Positions 20,781 to 31,990 of a DNA stretch of 64,000 nt are shown in pieces. Numbering within the stretch: the first letter of the stretch is position 1; each line of letters starts with the position of its first letter. The translations under genes and the position numbers were made by a program. The notes under the pieces were generated by a model. The model was given only the letters and a program-made list of their open reading frames with translations. It had not been told where the DNA came from and ran no database searches. The DNA comes from Chondrus crispus (lineage: Eukaryota > Rhodophyta > Florideophyceae > Gigartinales > Gigartinaceae), in assembly GCF_000350225.1 (NCBI RefSeq), contig NW_005179200.1, positions 1 through 64,000 of the forward strand, given 5' to 3'.

Positions 20781-22867
20781 TGATCTAAGTTTCGATGAAG
20801 AAGGTATGCTATGTCTCCTGGACAAATACATATAGGGTACTGCCAATCAGCTAACAAATGCGCAGTCCAAAGTAAACTGCACTCCCAATGTGCACTACTG
20901 CAACCCAGATAGAGTAGCACAAACAAATATGGCTACACAGGCACTCCGTAAACAGTCGTAGAACAGATATATCACAAGTAGAAAATACTTTGGGCTGTTT
21001 ATCGTTCAAGTCAGATTCGTGACGTTGACAGCGGTGATGTGAGTGCCCCATACCGTGGTATGGCGCACTCACATCACCGCTGTCAATACGCAAAAAAGTG
21101 CATCTACTTTTGAATATGCCTTGTACGTATGAGTATGCACCGAGCGACATAGTGAACACCACAAAAAGCTTTTATGCCACAGATGCAACTATGGCACCTC
21201 CAGTTACCACCAAAATCACAACCTTCTTACTGCGCTCTTGTGATACGAAGTGTGCAAAAAAATTGGCAATAGGGAAAAACAACACAACTAATGTGTAGGG
21301 TTAGTCACATAGATTCCGTTTTGCTGGTTTGGAGCATCACAGAAGGTACGAGACTCGAGAAATGATCAAAGATGTGAAGATCAAGGGCTGAAAAGGGAGC
21401 GGCGGGCTGTAGTGAAGGTAGAGCGCAATGGTCAACAAAAGCCGCAACAAATGCCAAAAGAAATCGATTTTACATTCGCCCCAAACTAACTAGAAATCGT
21501 GATTTCCAAATAAGTCAAAAATTCGACATAAGCTCATGGACTGTCATCGAGGTCAACTTCGAGGTCGGAGACGGTTTCAACCGGAGGGCGTTCGACAGTT
21601 TCATACTCTTGATGTAGTATGGTACCATGGCGCCAGCCACCGAGACGGCGAGCTGATACGAAGATGCTCTTCAAACCGCTGCGAACGGCCATGGAGAGTG
21701 ACCCCGGCAGACACACGAAAGTAGAGACGTCGACGACGACAAAGAAGCAGCCGTGCGCCTACAGGGGATCTCGCGGATGAAGACGGTGGGACGTGTCGGC
21801 CGGCGTCGTCGCTGCAGGCCATGTATAGGTATCCGCTTGCGGCGCACGATAAGCCGTGTCAACTGATTGGCTAAAAATACAGAATATGTGTCACCCATAT
21901 ACCCATGTGAGTGAAAGACCTTGAAAATTCAGGAAGGGGTCAGTTATAAAACCGGTACCGAGGACATTCAAGGAAGGCGTGCAAAACACATCAAACCCGA
22001 TACCGCCGTTTCAGTTCTCCCCAGCGCAAAACTTGCTTCTCCTCCAATATCTCTTCGTCCCGTTATGCTGCCCCAAGATTCTATAGGGATATCGTCTTGC
22101 ATCCGCGCAGAAATCGCCTGGCGCTCGACAGATAAATCATCATGAAAAGATCATCTTTTGTGCTGCGAACTGTGCGTTAGAAGCGCTTGTTCACGGATTG
22201 ATCACACGTTTGCCACAAGTGTGTTATGTTAGCAGGTAGTATGACTACCAGTATGTTCGGAGCGAGTCGCACCTATGCAACCAAGCATTTACCGGTCGGG
22301 AGCTTTGTCTATCAACAAAAAGCAAAATATGCTCATTTTGAGGGACAGTTTTACGCACATGCTGATTTATGTGCTCGACGACTTTGACAATAACCTCCCT
22401 GTCAATCGAACCATGTTAGTCAACACGGGCCCCAGAATTACTTGGAAACCAGTTGCAATCGCACAAGCAGAGCGCAACACCATTCTTATATGAAAAATCA
22501 GTTGCATCCAGTGGTTTCATCCCTGATATTATAACATGTTCCCAATGCGATGAGAACAAGAGGAATATCGCCACCAGCCGACACAGCAATTCAGGTTGTC
22601 AGATTTTTACCAGGGTATTTGATTCCCCTGTAATCGCCGTTGATTACCGTTTGGCGACGCGAAACATTTTTTCTTATGTCCGTACTCGTGGCAAACCGCG
22701 GATTAGTCCCAGTTCCAGACTTTGTGTGGGCCAGAAGAACCATCGGTAAACGTTTTTTGAAGTTGCTGGAGCCCATCACGCAGAGTACGTATGTGTGAAA
22801 TAGCTGCAAGCGTAGCCCTTGACACCTTTTCAACCATGCAAAAAATTATTTTCTGTGACGGGCTCCG
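20781..22867. other. no recognised gene; contains a 62-bp palindrome
   Basis: Short open frames (60-103 codons) on both strands show no motif. The palindrome at 21025-21086 is the only clear structure. The segment at 21540-21840 is GC-richer than its surroundings but has no supported product. Confidence 0.4.
21025..21086. repeat. 62-bp near-perfect palindrome
   Basis: Two 30-bp arms with one mismatch surround a 2-nt GT loop: TTGACAGCGGTGATGTGAGT begins the left arm and its complement ends the right arm at 21086. The transcript or single strand would form a very stable hairpin. Confidence 0.95.
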
Positions 22868-23903
22868 TGTAGTGCAATGTGCCTGGCAGGCCGCGAACAC
22901 AGTCCGATGGTCAAACAAAAAGAAGAAAACAACAACGACTGCCGATGGCACGCGCTACGGAGCGTTCGAGACTCCCTTTCCCCTTGTGTGGGCTTGCGGC
23001 CCACGGTAGCTCAACTCCGACGGGGGGGTAAGGAAAGATGCCCGGCCCGGGAGGAAAATGGTGGTAGAGACTTGTGAAGACTTGAGCGCTCGGCGAGTGC
23101 GGGTTGGGCTTGTCTACGAGGATGTAACCGCGATTCGCTGGGTTGTAAGGCCAATGCTCGACGAGCGTCTTCAGCACCTTGGGTATAATTCAAGGTCTTC
23201 GACGGGGGCTTGTTCAGCACTACCCGACGGGATCGTAATTGTGTAGCAGCGCTACTACCGACGTGTTGCCCGATGGCTAGAAACACCCTCACCAGCGCGA
23301 TCGCAATCGCGGTAGGTGGTACCAACTCTGTCTTATACAGTAAGACCTTCGACGGAGGCTTCGTCACAACAGCCTTCCGACGGAACTTGAAACAGCAGCA
23401 GCGCTACACGACGTGTTTCCCGATGGCTAAAACACCTACACCGGATCGGTCGCAACCGACTCCAATGGAACCAACACAATTAAGGGAAAGATAGAAATAG
23501 AAGTAGAGGAATGAATAGGGAAATAAAGGAAAAAGAAAAGGGAACCCCCGAGCGCAAAGGATGCCGTAGGCTTAGGTAAAAGGGAGCGCCTTGGTAGAGA
23601 CGGACTTCGACCAAGGCGACATTCAACTCTGGCAACTCGGGTTACCTTTACTGACTTGGTGGTCAGAGGGCTAAGGTATATATCGCCCCGCCGGAGCCAC
23701 TACAGTAGCTCGCGGCGCTAGATCCTAGATCTAATCTAGTGTCAGCAAAATTAATGCCAACTAATTAAACTAAATAAAATAAAATAATTAAAAATTAAAA
23801 CTGTGCAGTTATTCACACGTGTGTCCCCCAATCCGGACTACTTTTCATATCCAAATATTTTCCTTTCTTTTCACCCCCCTTTTCAGGTGCGTATTGCACT
23901 ACA
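22868..23903 (+). repeat. solo LTR, copy 1
   Basis: Begins TGTAGTGCAATG, ends TTGCACTACA, and is flanked on both sides by CTCCG (22863-22867 and 23904-23908), a perfect 5-bp target duplication. It is homologous along its length, in reverse orientation, to 39396-40467. It holds a TATA-like GGTATATATCG near 23674 and an internal duplication of about 150 bp whose copies start near 23197 and 23347. No internal retrotransposon sequence adjoins it, so it is a solo LTR left by LTR-LTR recombination. Confidence 0.85.
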
Positions 23904-24982
23904 CTCCGAAGGACCATATCGCGTTGGATGAGGGCCCGCCACGTGATTACGGTTTATGGCAATCTTCCGTTTTTTCTCTGCACGCTCTTCATTAGTACAC
24001 AGTTGACGACAAATCCTCCTTCTGTCGCTTCTAATGTCCGCGGGACACGGCGAGACGCTCTTCAGCCTCCGATGGAATATGGCACCGCTGGGAAAAGTGG
24101 GATTCAGGATCCGGTGGTTTCTCAAGTCCTTCTTCGTCCCGATGCGATAAGCTCTTTCAATGCAGCACACAGTTGAGAGGGAATCGTAGGATTGAGTTGA
24201 TATTTCTATTACTGAATAACTCCACGGCAAGAGATCGTGCGCTTTCACTCGCCTCCGACGCTCTGCTTTCCTCTTGGCAAGCTTTTTCTTGTGACCAACA
24301 GTTTGAGCGCGCATAGAGCGCGGCATATCTGCTCAAGCTGCTCTACGCTCTGTCTATGACAACATACAATCGGAGAGAAAGTGAAAATGAGTGTGAGGTG
24401 GAAGCGGGGTTGCGCTCCAAGAAGATTGTTGGGTTTGAGGGCGGTAGGGCGCTAGAGAAAGTTTTTAGAATTGACTGCTTTTCATAAATGAGCTGCCCAG
24501 AAAGTTACTGCAGTCTACGCAGATAATCTGCTTCAGGGCGGGGAGTTCCAGTTGAAAGGCCCACATGCGAAATTTGAGGAAACAGGTAATGACATGCATA
24601 GGTATGATAACTTATAATTCGCGATGCTCAGGTAATTACTTGTAACACGGCGTGCGGGAAGTGTCTCTCCTGGACCACTACTGATGAATTAAGCCTGCCA
24701 GAAGTTAAAGAGGTGCCATCAAACTTTCATCATGTGCAATGAACACTTTTCAAAAATTTCATTTTGAAATAATCTCACAAAAGTCCTCACTTCAAGGTTT
24801 ACGCATGGGGAAATTTCTGCAATTAGAGAGATTACGGATTTTCGAAATTCGTATAAATTCTCGTTTATCATATGAGAGGCCCTGCTGAACATTAACGCGA
24901 ACTTTCTAGACGGATTTTTAATACGGAATACTAATATATAAATGTTGTCAATACTCACCACTCTTACCACCCTCTCTTACTC
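23904..24982. other. no recognised gene
   Basis: A minus-strand open frame of 147 codons (24326 to 23883) starts MPRSMRAQTVGHKKKLAKRK, is very basic, and ends inside the solo LTR; no family recognised. The rest is AT-rich without signals. Confidence 0.35.
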
Positions 24983-26130
24983 GTGTGCTTCATTTGTAAC
25001 ATGCCACAGTCCGAAGTCAACCTTGCAGCTGCGAGGCGACCCAAATCTTCCAAACAACGAAGATTTTTCTATCATGATGCCGCTGGCGGCCCCGCTACCG
25101 TACAAATGAAAGCAGCCAAGAAGCTGCGTCGGACAAGAGTAAACATCCGCCTTTTTCAGCGGCGATCAAGGCTCATCACCTTGACATTTATCAACTTTAA
25201 CATTTCCTCAAACGAGGCTTGTCTTAGAGAATACAGATTCCCGGTCAAGTATATAGCAAAGGTGGCGGGTGGCATTGGTTGGAATGGGGGCGCACGAAAC
25301 GAAATTCGTATTAAATTCGTATTACTGTGAACCTCTCCCGCCCTGTTTTATAGTGCAAGGCCGTCTAGCGTCACTTTGCAGATAGCAATATGTGGAACTT
25401 GTCTTTTCCATGCGGGATTCAGCTCGCAGTGAAGTATTCTCGGAATCACTACAATTTTTCATAACGAAAAGCACTTTTTGCTTACACCTCTACGGACGAA
25501 TCTTCCCAGTGCGCGTGCCGGGTTATGTGCCAAACGAATAAAAGAGGCTGACACCCCTTTGAAATGGTGTGTTGGTTTCATCGATTGCATTAAAAATAAG
25601 AATGACCAGGCCAGGAGGAAGAGGTCATATGCGACGCAGATGCTACTCTGGACATAAGCGCATGCACTGCCATATCTACCACACGATCAGACCACCTGAT
25701 GGGCTCATAATCCACCAATTTGTTCCAGAAGTTGGACATAGGCACGACTTAACGTTGCAAAGACACAGCAACATAGAGACTCCTCTGCGAAACTTTTATT
25801 ATACGGCAGACATTTTTACATATATGGCGATGCAGCGTACGTGCTCCGGCCGTGGTTACAAGTCGGGTTCAACCGTTTAAACGCTTCATAATCGCATTCG
25901 TCTTATAATGCAAGAATGAGGGCTGTTAGTGAAACTGTAGAGTGGAACTACGAAGATCTCAAACAAATGTAGAGTGGCAACGATTAAGCCCGTTTACTCA
26001 AAGTACGCAATGCGCCTATTGAAATTCTTCGTCAGGAATGTGGTCTTCTACTTAACTGTAAAATATGCTTGAGGAGCGGCGGACAGATCAGGTGCTACTT
26101 CAAATGTCCTGTCCCGTTTTTGGCGGTATA
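24983..26130 (+). pseudogene. Harbinger (PIF) DDE nuclease, copy 1, degraded
   Basis: Recognisable across frames: KWCVGFIDCIK near 25572, then CYSGHKRMHCHIYHTIRPPDG near 25645, EVGHRHDLTLQRHS near 25730, YGDAAYVLRPWLQVGF near 25825 and ETVEWNYEDLKQM near 25930. These are the blocks of the PIF/Harbinger DDE_Tnp_4 nuclease, with the three acidic sites in FID, RHD and VEW. The N-terminal part from 24983 is poorly preserved. The gene is frameshifted between 25560 and 25960. It converges with the Myb-like gene at 26188-27173. Confidence 0.65.
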
Positions 26131-26187
26131 TATAAGTGCGTAGCGGCGAACTACGAATCTAAAGTCCCCGGGGGCGCTTGGTTGAGC

Positions 26188-27173
26188 TTACCAGGCCTTG
26201 CACCAACGGGACTTTATACGCAACACGGAGCGCAGAGCACGGGAATGAAGCACGTCTAACTTGGCGATCTTGCTCACCAGAACAGACAAAACGTCTATGC
26301 GTTTTCCACGCTCGTTCATGACCTGCTCGCGTTCTTTGATCTCCACTGATGCCCTCTTTTCGTTTAAATGTAGTCGGCTGTACGCAGCGTCTTGTGTCTC
26401 CTTTAAACGAATCTCATCCCACCTCACCCACTTCTCGTCCAAACTGAATCGCCGCTCATCCGTATCCAGTCTTCCCTTTTCAGCCTCGCTACATAGTTTC
26501 ATGTTCTCCGTCAAGATTTTCTTGCTCTCATCATCAGAGTCACGGATAGACATCGACCTCTGCCATTTACGATCTCTTTCAGATCCACTCGGGGACACCC
26601 GTGGCGACCCGGACCCGGCTTTTGCTACAGTATAATTCACAGATTCTCCACAAAGCGCCATCTCGGCGCAATGTAGCATTCTAAGTACGCTCTCCTGCCT
26701 TCAGCTACTTCTCCCTTTCAGAGTTTTTATTGCGCTCTTCCTTGTTCTCCTCTGGTTTCTCATACATTTCCAATACGATGTCGTCTAGCAGCGTCTCTTC
26801 TTCACCGTAAACCTCTACTACGCTGGACGCTGCAAGGTTTTCTTGGACAGCCTCCCTCAGCTGCGAAACTATCATTTTAAACCGACCTTTAAGCGTCTTT
26901 TGGAAAGAGTGGTCCCGTCCGCCAATCATAATGGCCGGAGGCGCCCAAAAAACTGCTTTCGCAATCCATCGAACAAAGCTTCTTTCTTTCTCTGCGCAGC
27001 CAAGTGAGCGTAACTGCAAGAAATGGATTGAAGAAGAAGAATATCAGCTGCATCGGGTAAGCAGAAGCGCTTCGGTTTTGTCGCGGCGGGAGACGGAGCG
27101 AACGTAGGAATTGAGGCACATCCATTTGAACGTGTACTAGCCGTGTGAAACGAGGTCGGGGACGGAGGTTCAC
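26188..27173 (-). pseudogene. Myb/SANT-like partner protein of Harbinger 1, degraded
   Basis: Read leftwards, the frame from 27019 to 26705 includes a helical SANT-like stretch (KGRFKMIVSQLREAVQENLA), an acidic segment (YGEEETLLDDIVLEMYEKP) and a charged tail. The following frame (26679 to 26188) is a predicted coiled coil rich in Glu, Lys and Arg (SLDEKWVRWDEIRLKETQDA). Harbinger elements typically encode a nuclease and a separate Myb-like DNA-binding protein that imports and targets it. The position, convergent to a DDE_4 nuclease, fits that role. A stop and a frameshift separate the blocks. Confidence 0.5.
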
Positions 27174-27829
27174 CTGCAGAAATTTGTTTGGAGAGGCGGG
27201 TTAGGCTCAGGTATAATGCTTGAGATGAGCGTGTGATGTGAATTGGTTGTATCTATTCATGTACTTTTAAATGGCACGAACGCTACGCCTTCAAAGTGAG
27301 CAATTAGAGAGGAGATACATTATCGACCAAAAGTTTTAATTTCGTAAAGTCAGCCCACAAAACCAGATCTGTCTCGTACAAATTTGCAAAATCTCGTACA
27401 ATTGGAACAGTTGTTCTTCCGGCCCGAATTTGTCAGACATTTATACGAGATTTCAGACTCCGTAATCTCTCTACTGTCATGAGGAATTGCTCATGACCAG
27501 TGCAGAAATCTGTATCGAAATTTAATTGTGAAAATCTATAAGCGAATTTACAATAAGAAAGCTGTGAGCAATTTATGAAGCCATTCTGCAGTCGTACCAG
27601 ACCAGATTGCCCATACGAAAATCCAGTACACTTGATCACGGTAATAAACGGGTACCGGAGAAAGTATGAACCTGGCTTTTAGAGGCCGTAATAGTAAATA
27701 GTCCCGTCCTGATTATTTATGAATTTATACTACTTACCGTTGGGAGCCTAAATAACTGATACCACACTATTTCACCCGTGCAAAAAATCTAGATTAGTTG
27801 ACAATCTGAGATAAGGACAACCTGCCATG
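27174..27829. other. no recognised feature
   Basis: AT-rich sequence with no open frame above 70 codons carrying a motif. Confidence 0.4.
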
Positions 27830-28860
27830 CCATTGGCTTACCATTGAAATGATTGCGGTGTTTCGCGATGATCGCTTGTAGGAGTGGACACAGTCGTTCG
27901 TCCTCCCACTGCCCGTTCCAATTCAAAGACATCCCAATCCGTGTCAACGCCTTTCTTGCCTATGTTAGACCAGCTTTGTCGCGCTGCTCCTTGACATCCC
28001 GCAATGCGTCAGCGACCGGCTGCAAAGAGAACCGTTTGCCTCAAAATTTCAGCTTTGCATTGGTTCCTTCACCGTTCCCCATCCAATCCCCTTGTGTAGT
28101 TTCACCACTTTATGTGCATCCGGCCTGTTTCTCCATGCGTCCTTAAGTTGAGATATTACAAACGAATCAGCAAGTTGCACTGGATCCGTGGCATTCGCCG
28201 GAGCTTTGTCACCACAGTTGCAGTGCATAAAGGCTTTTATTTACTGCTTGATTTGCAGTCTGCGCCGAGCATTTTTCTACAAAGAACGTCCGATTGAAGC
28301 TATAGATCTTTCTCCTCATTGCTTTCGACTCTGCAAGCCACTCAACGAACACAGCAGCATCCATCCGTCCCTTTCGACCTGAGTGATAGCAAGCACAGGC
28401 TGCATCGTCCGGTACACCTCGTATCGAATGAGAGCAGTTCGTATTCTGAAAGATTGGCATCGACACCTCTATCCTTGCATGAATACCTCCCGTTACTCTT
28501 ATCGCCATGATTATCTATTTATTGTCGGAAACAACATTTGCACATTTCACGGACTCCGGGCCACTTAACCCAAGCGTTATCCCTTTCTCTATATTTGGCA
28601 CAAAGTGCGTTTCGTCCGCGTTTTCGACAAAATAAACGCCTAGATTCTCAGCCTCGAATCCCAGCCTCAAAGTCCCAAGATAAGACACCTCCTTCTCTTC
28701 TATGAACAATTCTAGTTGGGGCTTACGAATAAGTTACCAGCCTGGCGTCTTATGACCAATTCATGGGCATCCATGAACGTCTGAAACCATGTTATTATAA
28801 TACGTTCAGCGATTGGGGCTCCTTTGACAAGCTTCGTTTAGTTAAAAGAAGAGCCAGCAC
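27830..28860 (-). pseudogene. pogo/Tigger-like DDE transposase fragment
   Basis: Read leftwards: HELVIRRQAGNLF near 28760 (end of the DNA-binding region), YFVENADETHFVPN near 28620 with the first catalytic Asp, MAIRVTGGIHARIEV near 28505, SGRKGRMDAAVFVEWLAES near 28380, FFVEKCSAQTANQAVN near 28270 (equivalent of the D-N-C-S-G-H block, Asp lost), and DPVQLADSFVISKLKDAW near 28130. This order matches CENP-B/pogo-type endonucleases. A stop near 28512 and several frameshifts make it inactive. No terminal repeats were located. Confidence 0.65.
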
Positions 28861-28950
28861 CTGACGTTTCGATATATATTTTTGTGACACAGCCCAAGAA
28901 GGACGGACTGATCCTCACAATCATCTAGTGCAGCCAATCAAACTCTAACT

Positions 28951-29144
28951 TGAGAGCTACATATATATATTTAACCCACTGTTCTCTCTTTCGACCACGT
29001 TCGGTGAGAGCCTTAGTGTTCTTCCATTTTCGGCCCCTGACTCTCCGTGAGAGCTACATATACATCTTTAACCCACTGTTCTCTCTTTCGACCACGTTCG
29101 GTGAGAGCCTTAATGTTCTTCCATTTTCGGTCCCTGACTCTCCG
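28951..29144. repeat. 97-bp tandem duplication
   Basis: Copies at 28951-29047 and 29048-29144 start TGAGAGCTACATATA and differ at a handful of positions. No coding function evident. Confidence 0.85.
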
Positions 29145-30330
29145 TTGACGACATATTACCAAGCAGACGCTCGGCAACAGATAGACTGATGTACTTGAAT
29201 ATGTTTTCCACCAAAAAGAAATTTTGCTGTGACTGGATTTGTAACTGTCTGGGAACACATGGGGGAACTTGCGCAAATCTATAGCCGGAAGATACTGTTG
29301 CCCTGATTCAATGGCTTAGGACGGCATCCATTGATTCACAGTTCTGCGCTGGCTGATTGTGGAAATCATATATCATTTTTGGCTTTGGGATATGGCATTT
29401 TCTCGGTCGGGGATCGCAAAGCCACTGGACTGGCAATGGGTTCTGACGTTTGCCTCGGGGACACTCGAGATGCTGCTGCTATGGCGGCCGACAAGGACCG
29501 TTCAAGGGGTACCTGGGTAGGCATGTCGTTAGCTGGAGGTGGTCAGGGTGTGTACCTCTTGAGGGACAGGGAAAGATCAGTGGCGAAAGGGAGGGGATCG
29601 GTTGTAGATGGAAAAGCAAGTTTGTTGTTTGGTATGTCCGGGTGGAGACCACCACATGTGATCAAAAAATATGGACGGGAAAGTGCACATTAAGCGGTTG
29701 TAGCAATGTAAAAATTCACGTTTTATTATCCGATAGCCACGTCCCGTGACACAGGGACCTCTATGTGAAACAGGGAGGCATAGAGGATTACAGTACTGTA
29801 TCATGAACTTGGTGGTCCTAGGCAGCAAATAGTCCGGAACGGACCAAATTTCAACCAAGACAAGGGTATCACTACTAATTACCGTTGTCATGTGTACCAT
29901 TACCAGTGGTAGGGAGCGCGATTGAAGGCAAAAAGGAATCCATATACGGCGAATGCTCTCAGCATTGCATTTTGTACCCTTGTCAAAAGATGTCAGCAAC
30001 ATTCTCCATCGCTTTTCCTATCCTCGACATACATCTCTTTCATCGCTTTAAAGCTTCAAGCCGAACATACCGAATTTAACATGCCTATCTGAGGAAGGAA
30101 TCCCATTAACATTTCGCAATTTTCCTTCAACCTCAATTCCATCAGCGATTCGGAATGCATTATGTACTCTCGCTTCAATAAAGCAATTGTTTCAAGAAAG
30201 ATATATGCAATGGCGCGGTCGAGTGAGCAGAAACCTACTGTTCCTCGCAGATACTCTGTCTCTCCCATTCCATCTATTTGCATTGTTCTTCGCTGCGTTT
30301 GTACACCACCAAAATAAAAAGATATCGAAA
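29145..30330. other. no recognised gene
   Basis: An open frame at 29331-29693 (about 120 codons) is Gly/Asp-rich without a recognised motif. Other frames are short. Probably degraded repeat sequence. Confidence 0.35.
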
Positions 30331-30381
30331 TAGTCTTTTCAAAGCATACTTCTCACCTTTCCTAATACTTTTGGGGAAGCT

Positions 30382-31236
30382 ATGCAGTACCCACCAGAAG
30401 CAAAGATTGAGCTGATGACCGGAACAATCATCCCCTACTTCATTCGAAGTCAGGCGTCAAGATTTGCACACGGCATTTTGGACAAAAGCAGTGGACTTGG
30501 AAAATGTATCGGTTTTATTGACAGAAGTGTCATTGGCATCGCCCAGGTAACTGGTTATAAAACTCAGCTGTTTGAATATAACGGAAATAAAAAGAAACAT
30601 TCTTTGAAATATCAAACAGTCAATATTCCAGATTGCATGATATGTCATGCATATGGTCCCGTAGATGGACTCAGTCACGACTGGGCATTGTACGTCAGAA
30701 AAGGTCTGGGTGAGCAGCTTTCTGCTTTGATAAATACGGATGGCAATCGAAACTGCCTCTACGGTGTCTCAGGGTACAGTAGAAGGTGGTTCATGCAAAT
30801 TCCTTATCTGGGAAGCAAGTTGAGAGTGGAGCAGAGAGCATTCAATAAGGCCATGTCATCACCTCCGATTGCAGTGGAATGGATATTAAAGAAAGTGAAG
30901 ATGTATTTCTCTACACTGAATCACAAACGCAAGATCAGGGTAACGGAATCTCATGTAGGATCACTTCAATTGGCCCGCATGGTGCTCTGCAATATGGGGG
31001 ATTTTATCAACCCTCATCAGATGTGGAGGTACTTCAAGTGGAGTCAGCCGACTCTGGAGGACTACATCGAGCATAAGAGCAAGCCCTTGACCTCGCTTCT
31101 CGTCCGGCCGCGCGGAACGAAGCCCCGCGCGGCCGGACGAGAAGCGACGAAAAGTTCTGCATGGTGCAGGATGCGAGGCGAGAGGGAGCTCGGGAGTGTT
31201 GGTCGGAAAGCGCAACTTTTGTTCAGGAATCAATAG
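30382..31236 (+). pseudogene. Harbinger (PIF/HARBI1-like) DDE nuclease, copy 2, long open frame
   Basis: 284 codons open. Blocks in order: GLGKCIGFIDRSVIGIAQV (first Asp), KKHSLKYQTVNIPDCMICHA, GPVDGLSHDWALYVRKG (second acidic block), CLYGVSGYSRRWFMQIPYLG, and AVEWILKKVKMYFSTLNHKR (third, Glu). The family normally has YGD in the fourth block; here the aspartate is valine, and the arginine before HD is serine. The domain is nearly complete but probably catalytically impaired. The N-terminus is uncertain because the frame has a stop at 30331. After LEDYIEHKSK the frame runs into a GC-rich hairpin (31093-31147), so the last 50 codons are probably not native. Confidence 0.75.
31093..31147. repeat. 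GC-rich hairpin with 23-bp perfect arms
   Basis: Arms 31093-31115 and 31125-31147 (starting TCGCTTCTCGTCCGGCCGCG) are fully complementary, with a 9-nt loop. It lies at the end of the Harbinger 2 nuclease frame, between the two convergent genes, where it could act in transcript end formation; that role is inference. Confidence 0.9.
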
Positions 31237-31269
31237 TGGACAGTGGGCTCAGAATTCATGTCTTCAATT

Positions 31270-31990
31270 CTTGTTAAGGACCTCTATCAGTGACTGGTAC
31301 TGAGCTACCTCCAGCTCCTGCCTTTACTCTCGGTCTTCACTTACCTCTTCGTGCTCGCGCTCCTCGCGGTCGGACTGGGTGAGCTCGTGTTCATTCTGTG
31401 GCCGTTCCCGTTCTAACTCAATTGGTGCAAGGACGGCATCGCCCAGGTTTGAACTGTAAGCCTCCATGTCCATGGAAGGGGCAGCTTGCATAGATCTAGC
31501 TTTCGAAATCCTAATCGCGGGTCCGTTTTCCTGCTTCCGAGCCGCTTCCTGAATCTTTCAGATTTCTATTCATTGCGGAGGTGATGAGACCTTCCCAATT
31601 CCATCCTTTTCTTCATCGCGCACGCGTTGCGCAGTTTTTTCTCAACCGCTATTGTCGCAGAAACTTCGTCCTATGCTTATTGCGTATCTATAAGCACCTC
31701 TTCCAGCCCTTCATCATCTCCTCTGATGCCTGAAATACGACCATCACAGCTAGTGCGCTTGTTAATTGGTCCTGAATGCGCCTGCATCGGTAGCGCACGC
31801 CTTTGCAAGACACCTTCTCATGCATCGATGCATTGGCATTGAACTTACCTGCCACTTCTTGGTATTTGCCTCGCGTTTCACCAAACAACGCGAGGTGAGC
31901 GCTGGTGGCCGCCACTTCTCGCACGGCCACGAGGTCCTCTTCTGTTGAGAACCGCGACTGCCGTCCGGCCTAGCATTTGCCGGTACCGGC
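31270..31990 (-). pseudogene. Myb/SANT-like partner protein of Harbinger 2, degraded
   Basis: Read leftwards: RQSRFSTEEDLVAVREVAA near 31960 is a Myb/SANT first helix. FGETRGKYQEVAGKFNANAS and a KGVRYRCRRIQDQ segment near 31830 complete the domain. In another frame the C-terminus is a charged helical tail (LERERPQNEHELTQSDREE near 31410, ending LIEVLNKN before a stop near 31270). Harbinger partner proteins have this N-terminal SANT plus C-terminal coiled coil. It converges on the DDE nuclease at 30382-31236, the same arrangement as copy 1. Frameshifts near 31690 and 31480. Confidence 0.6.
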
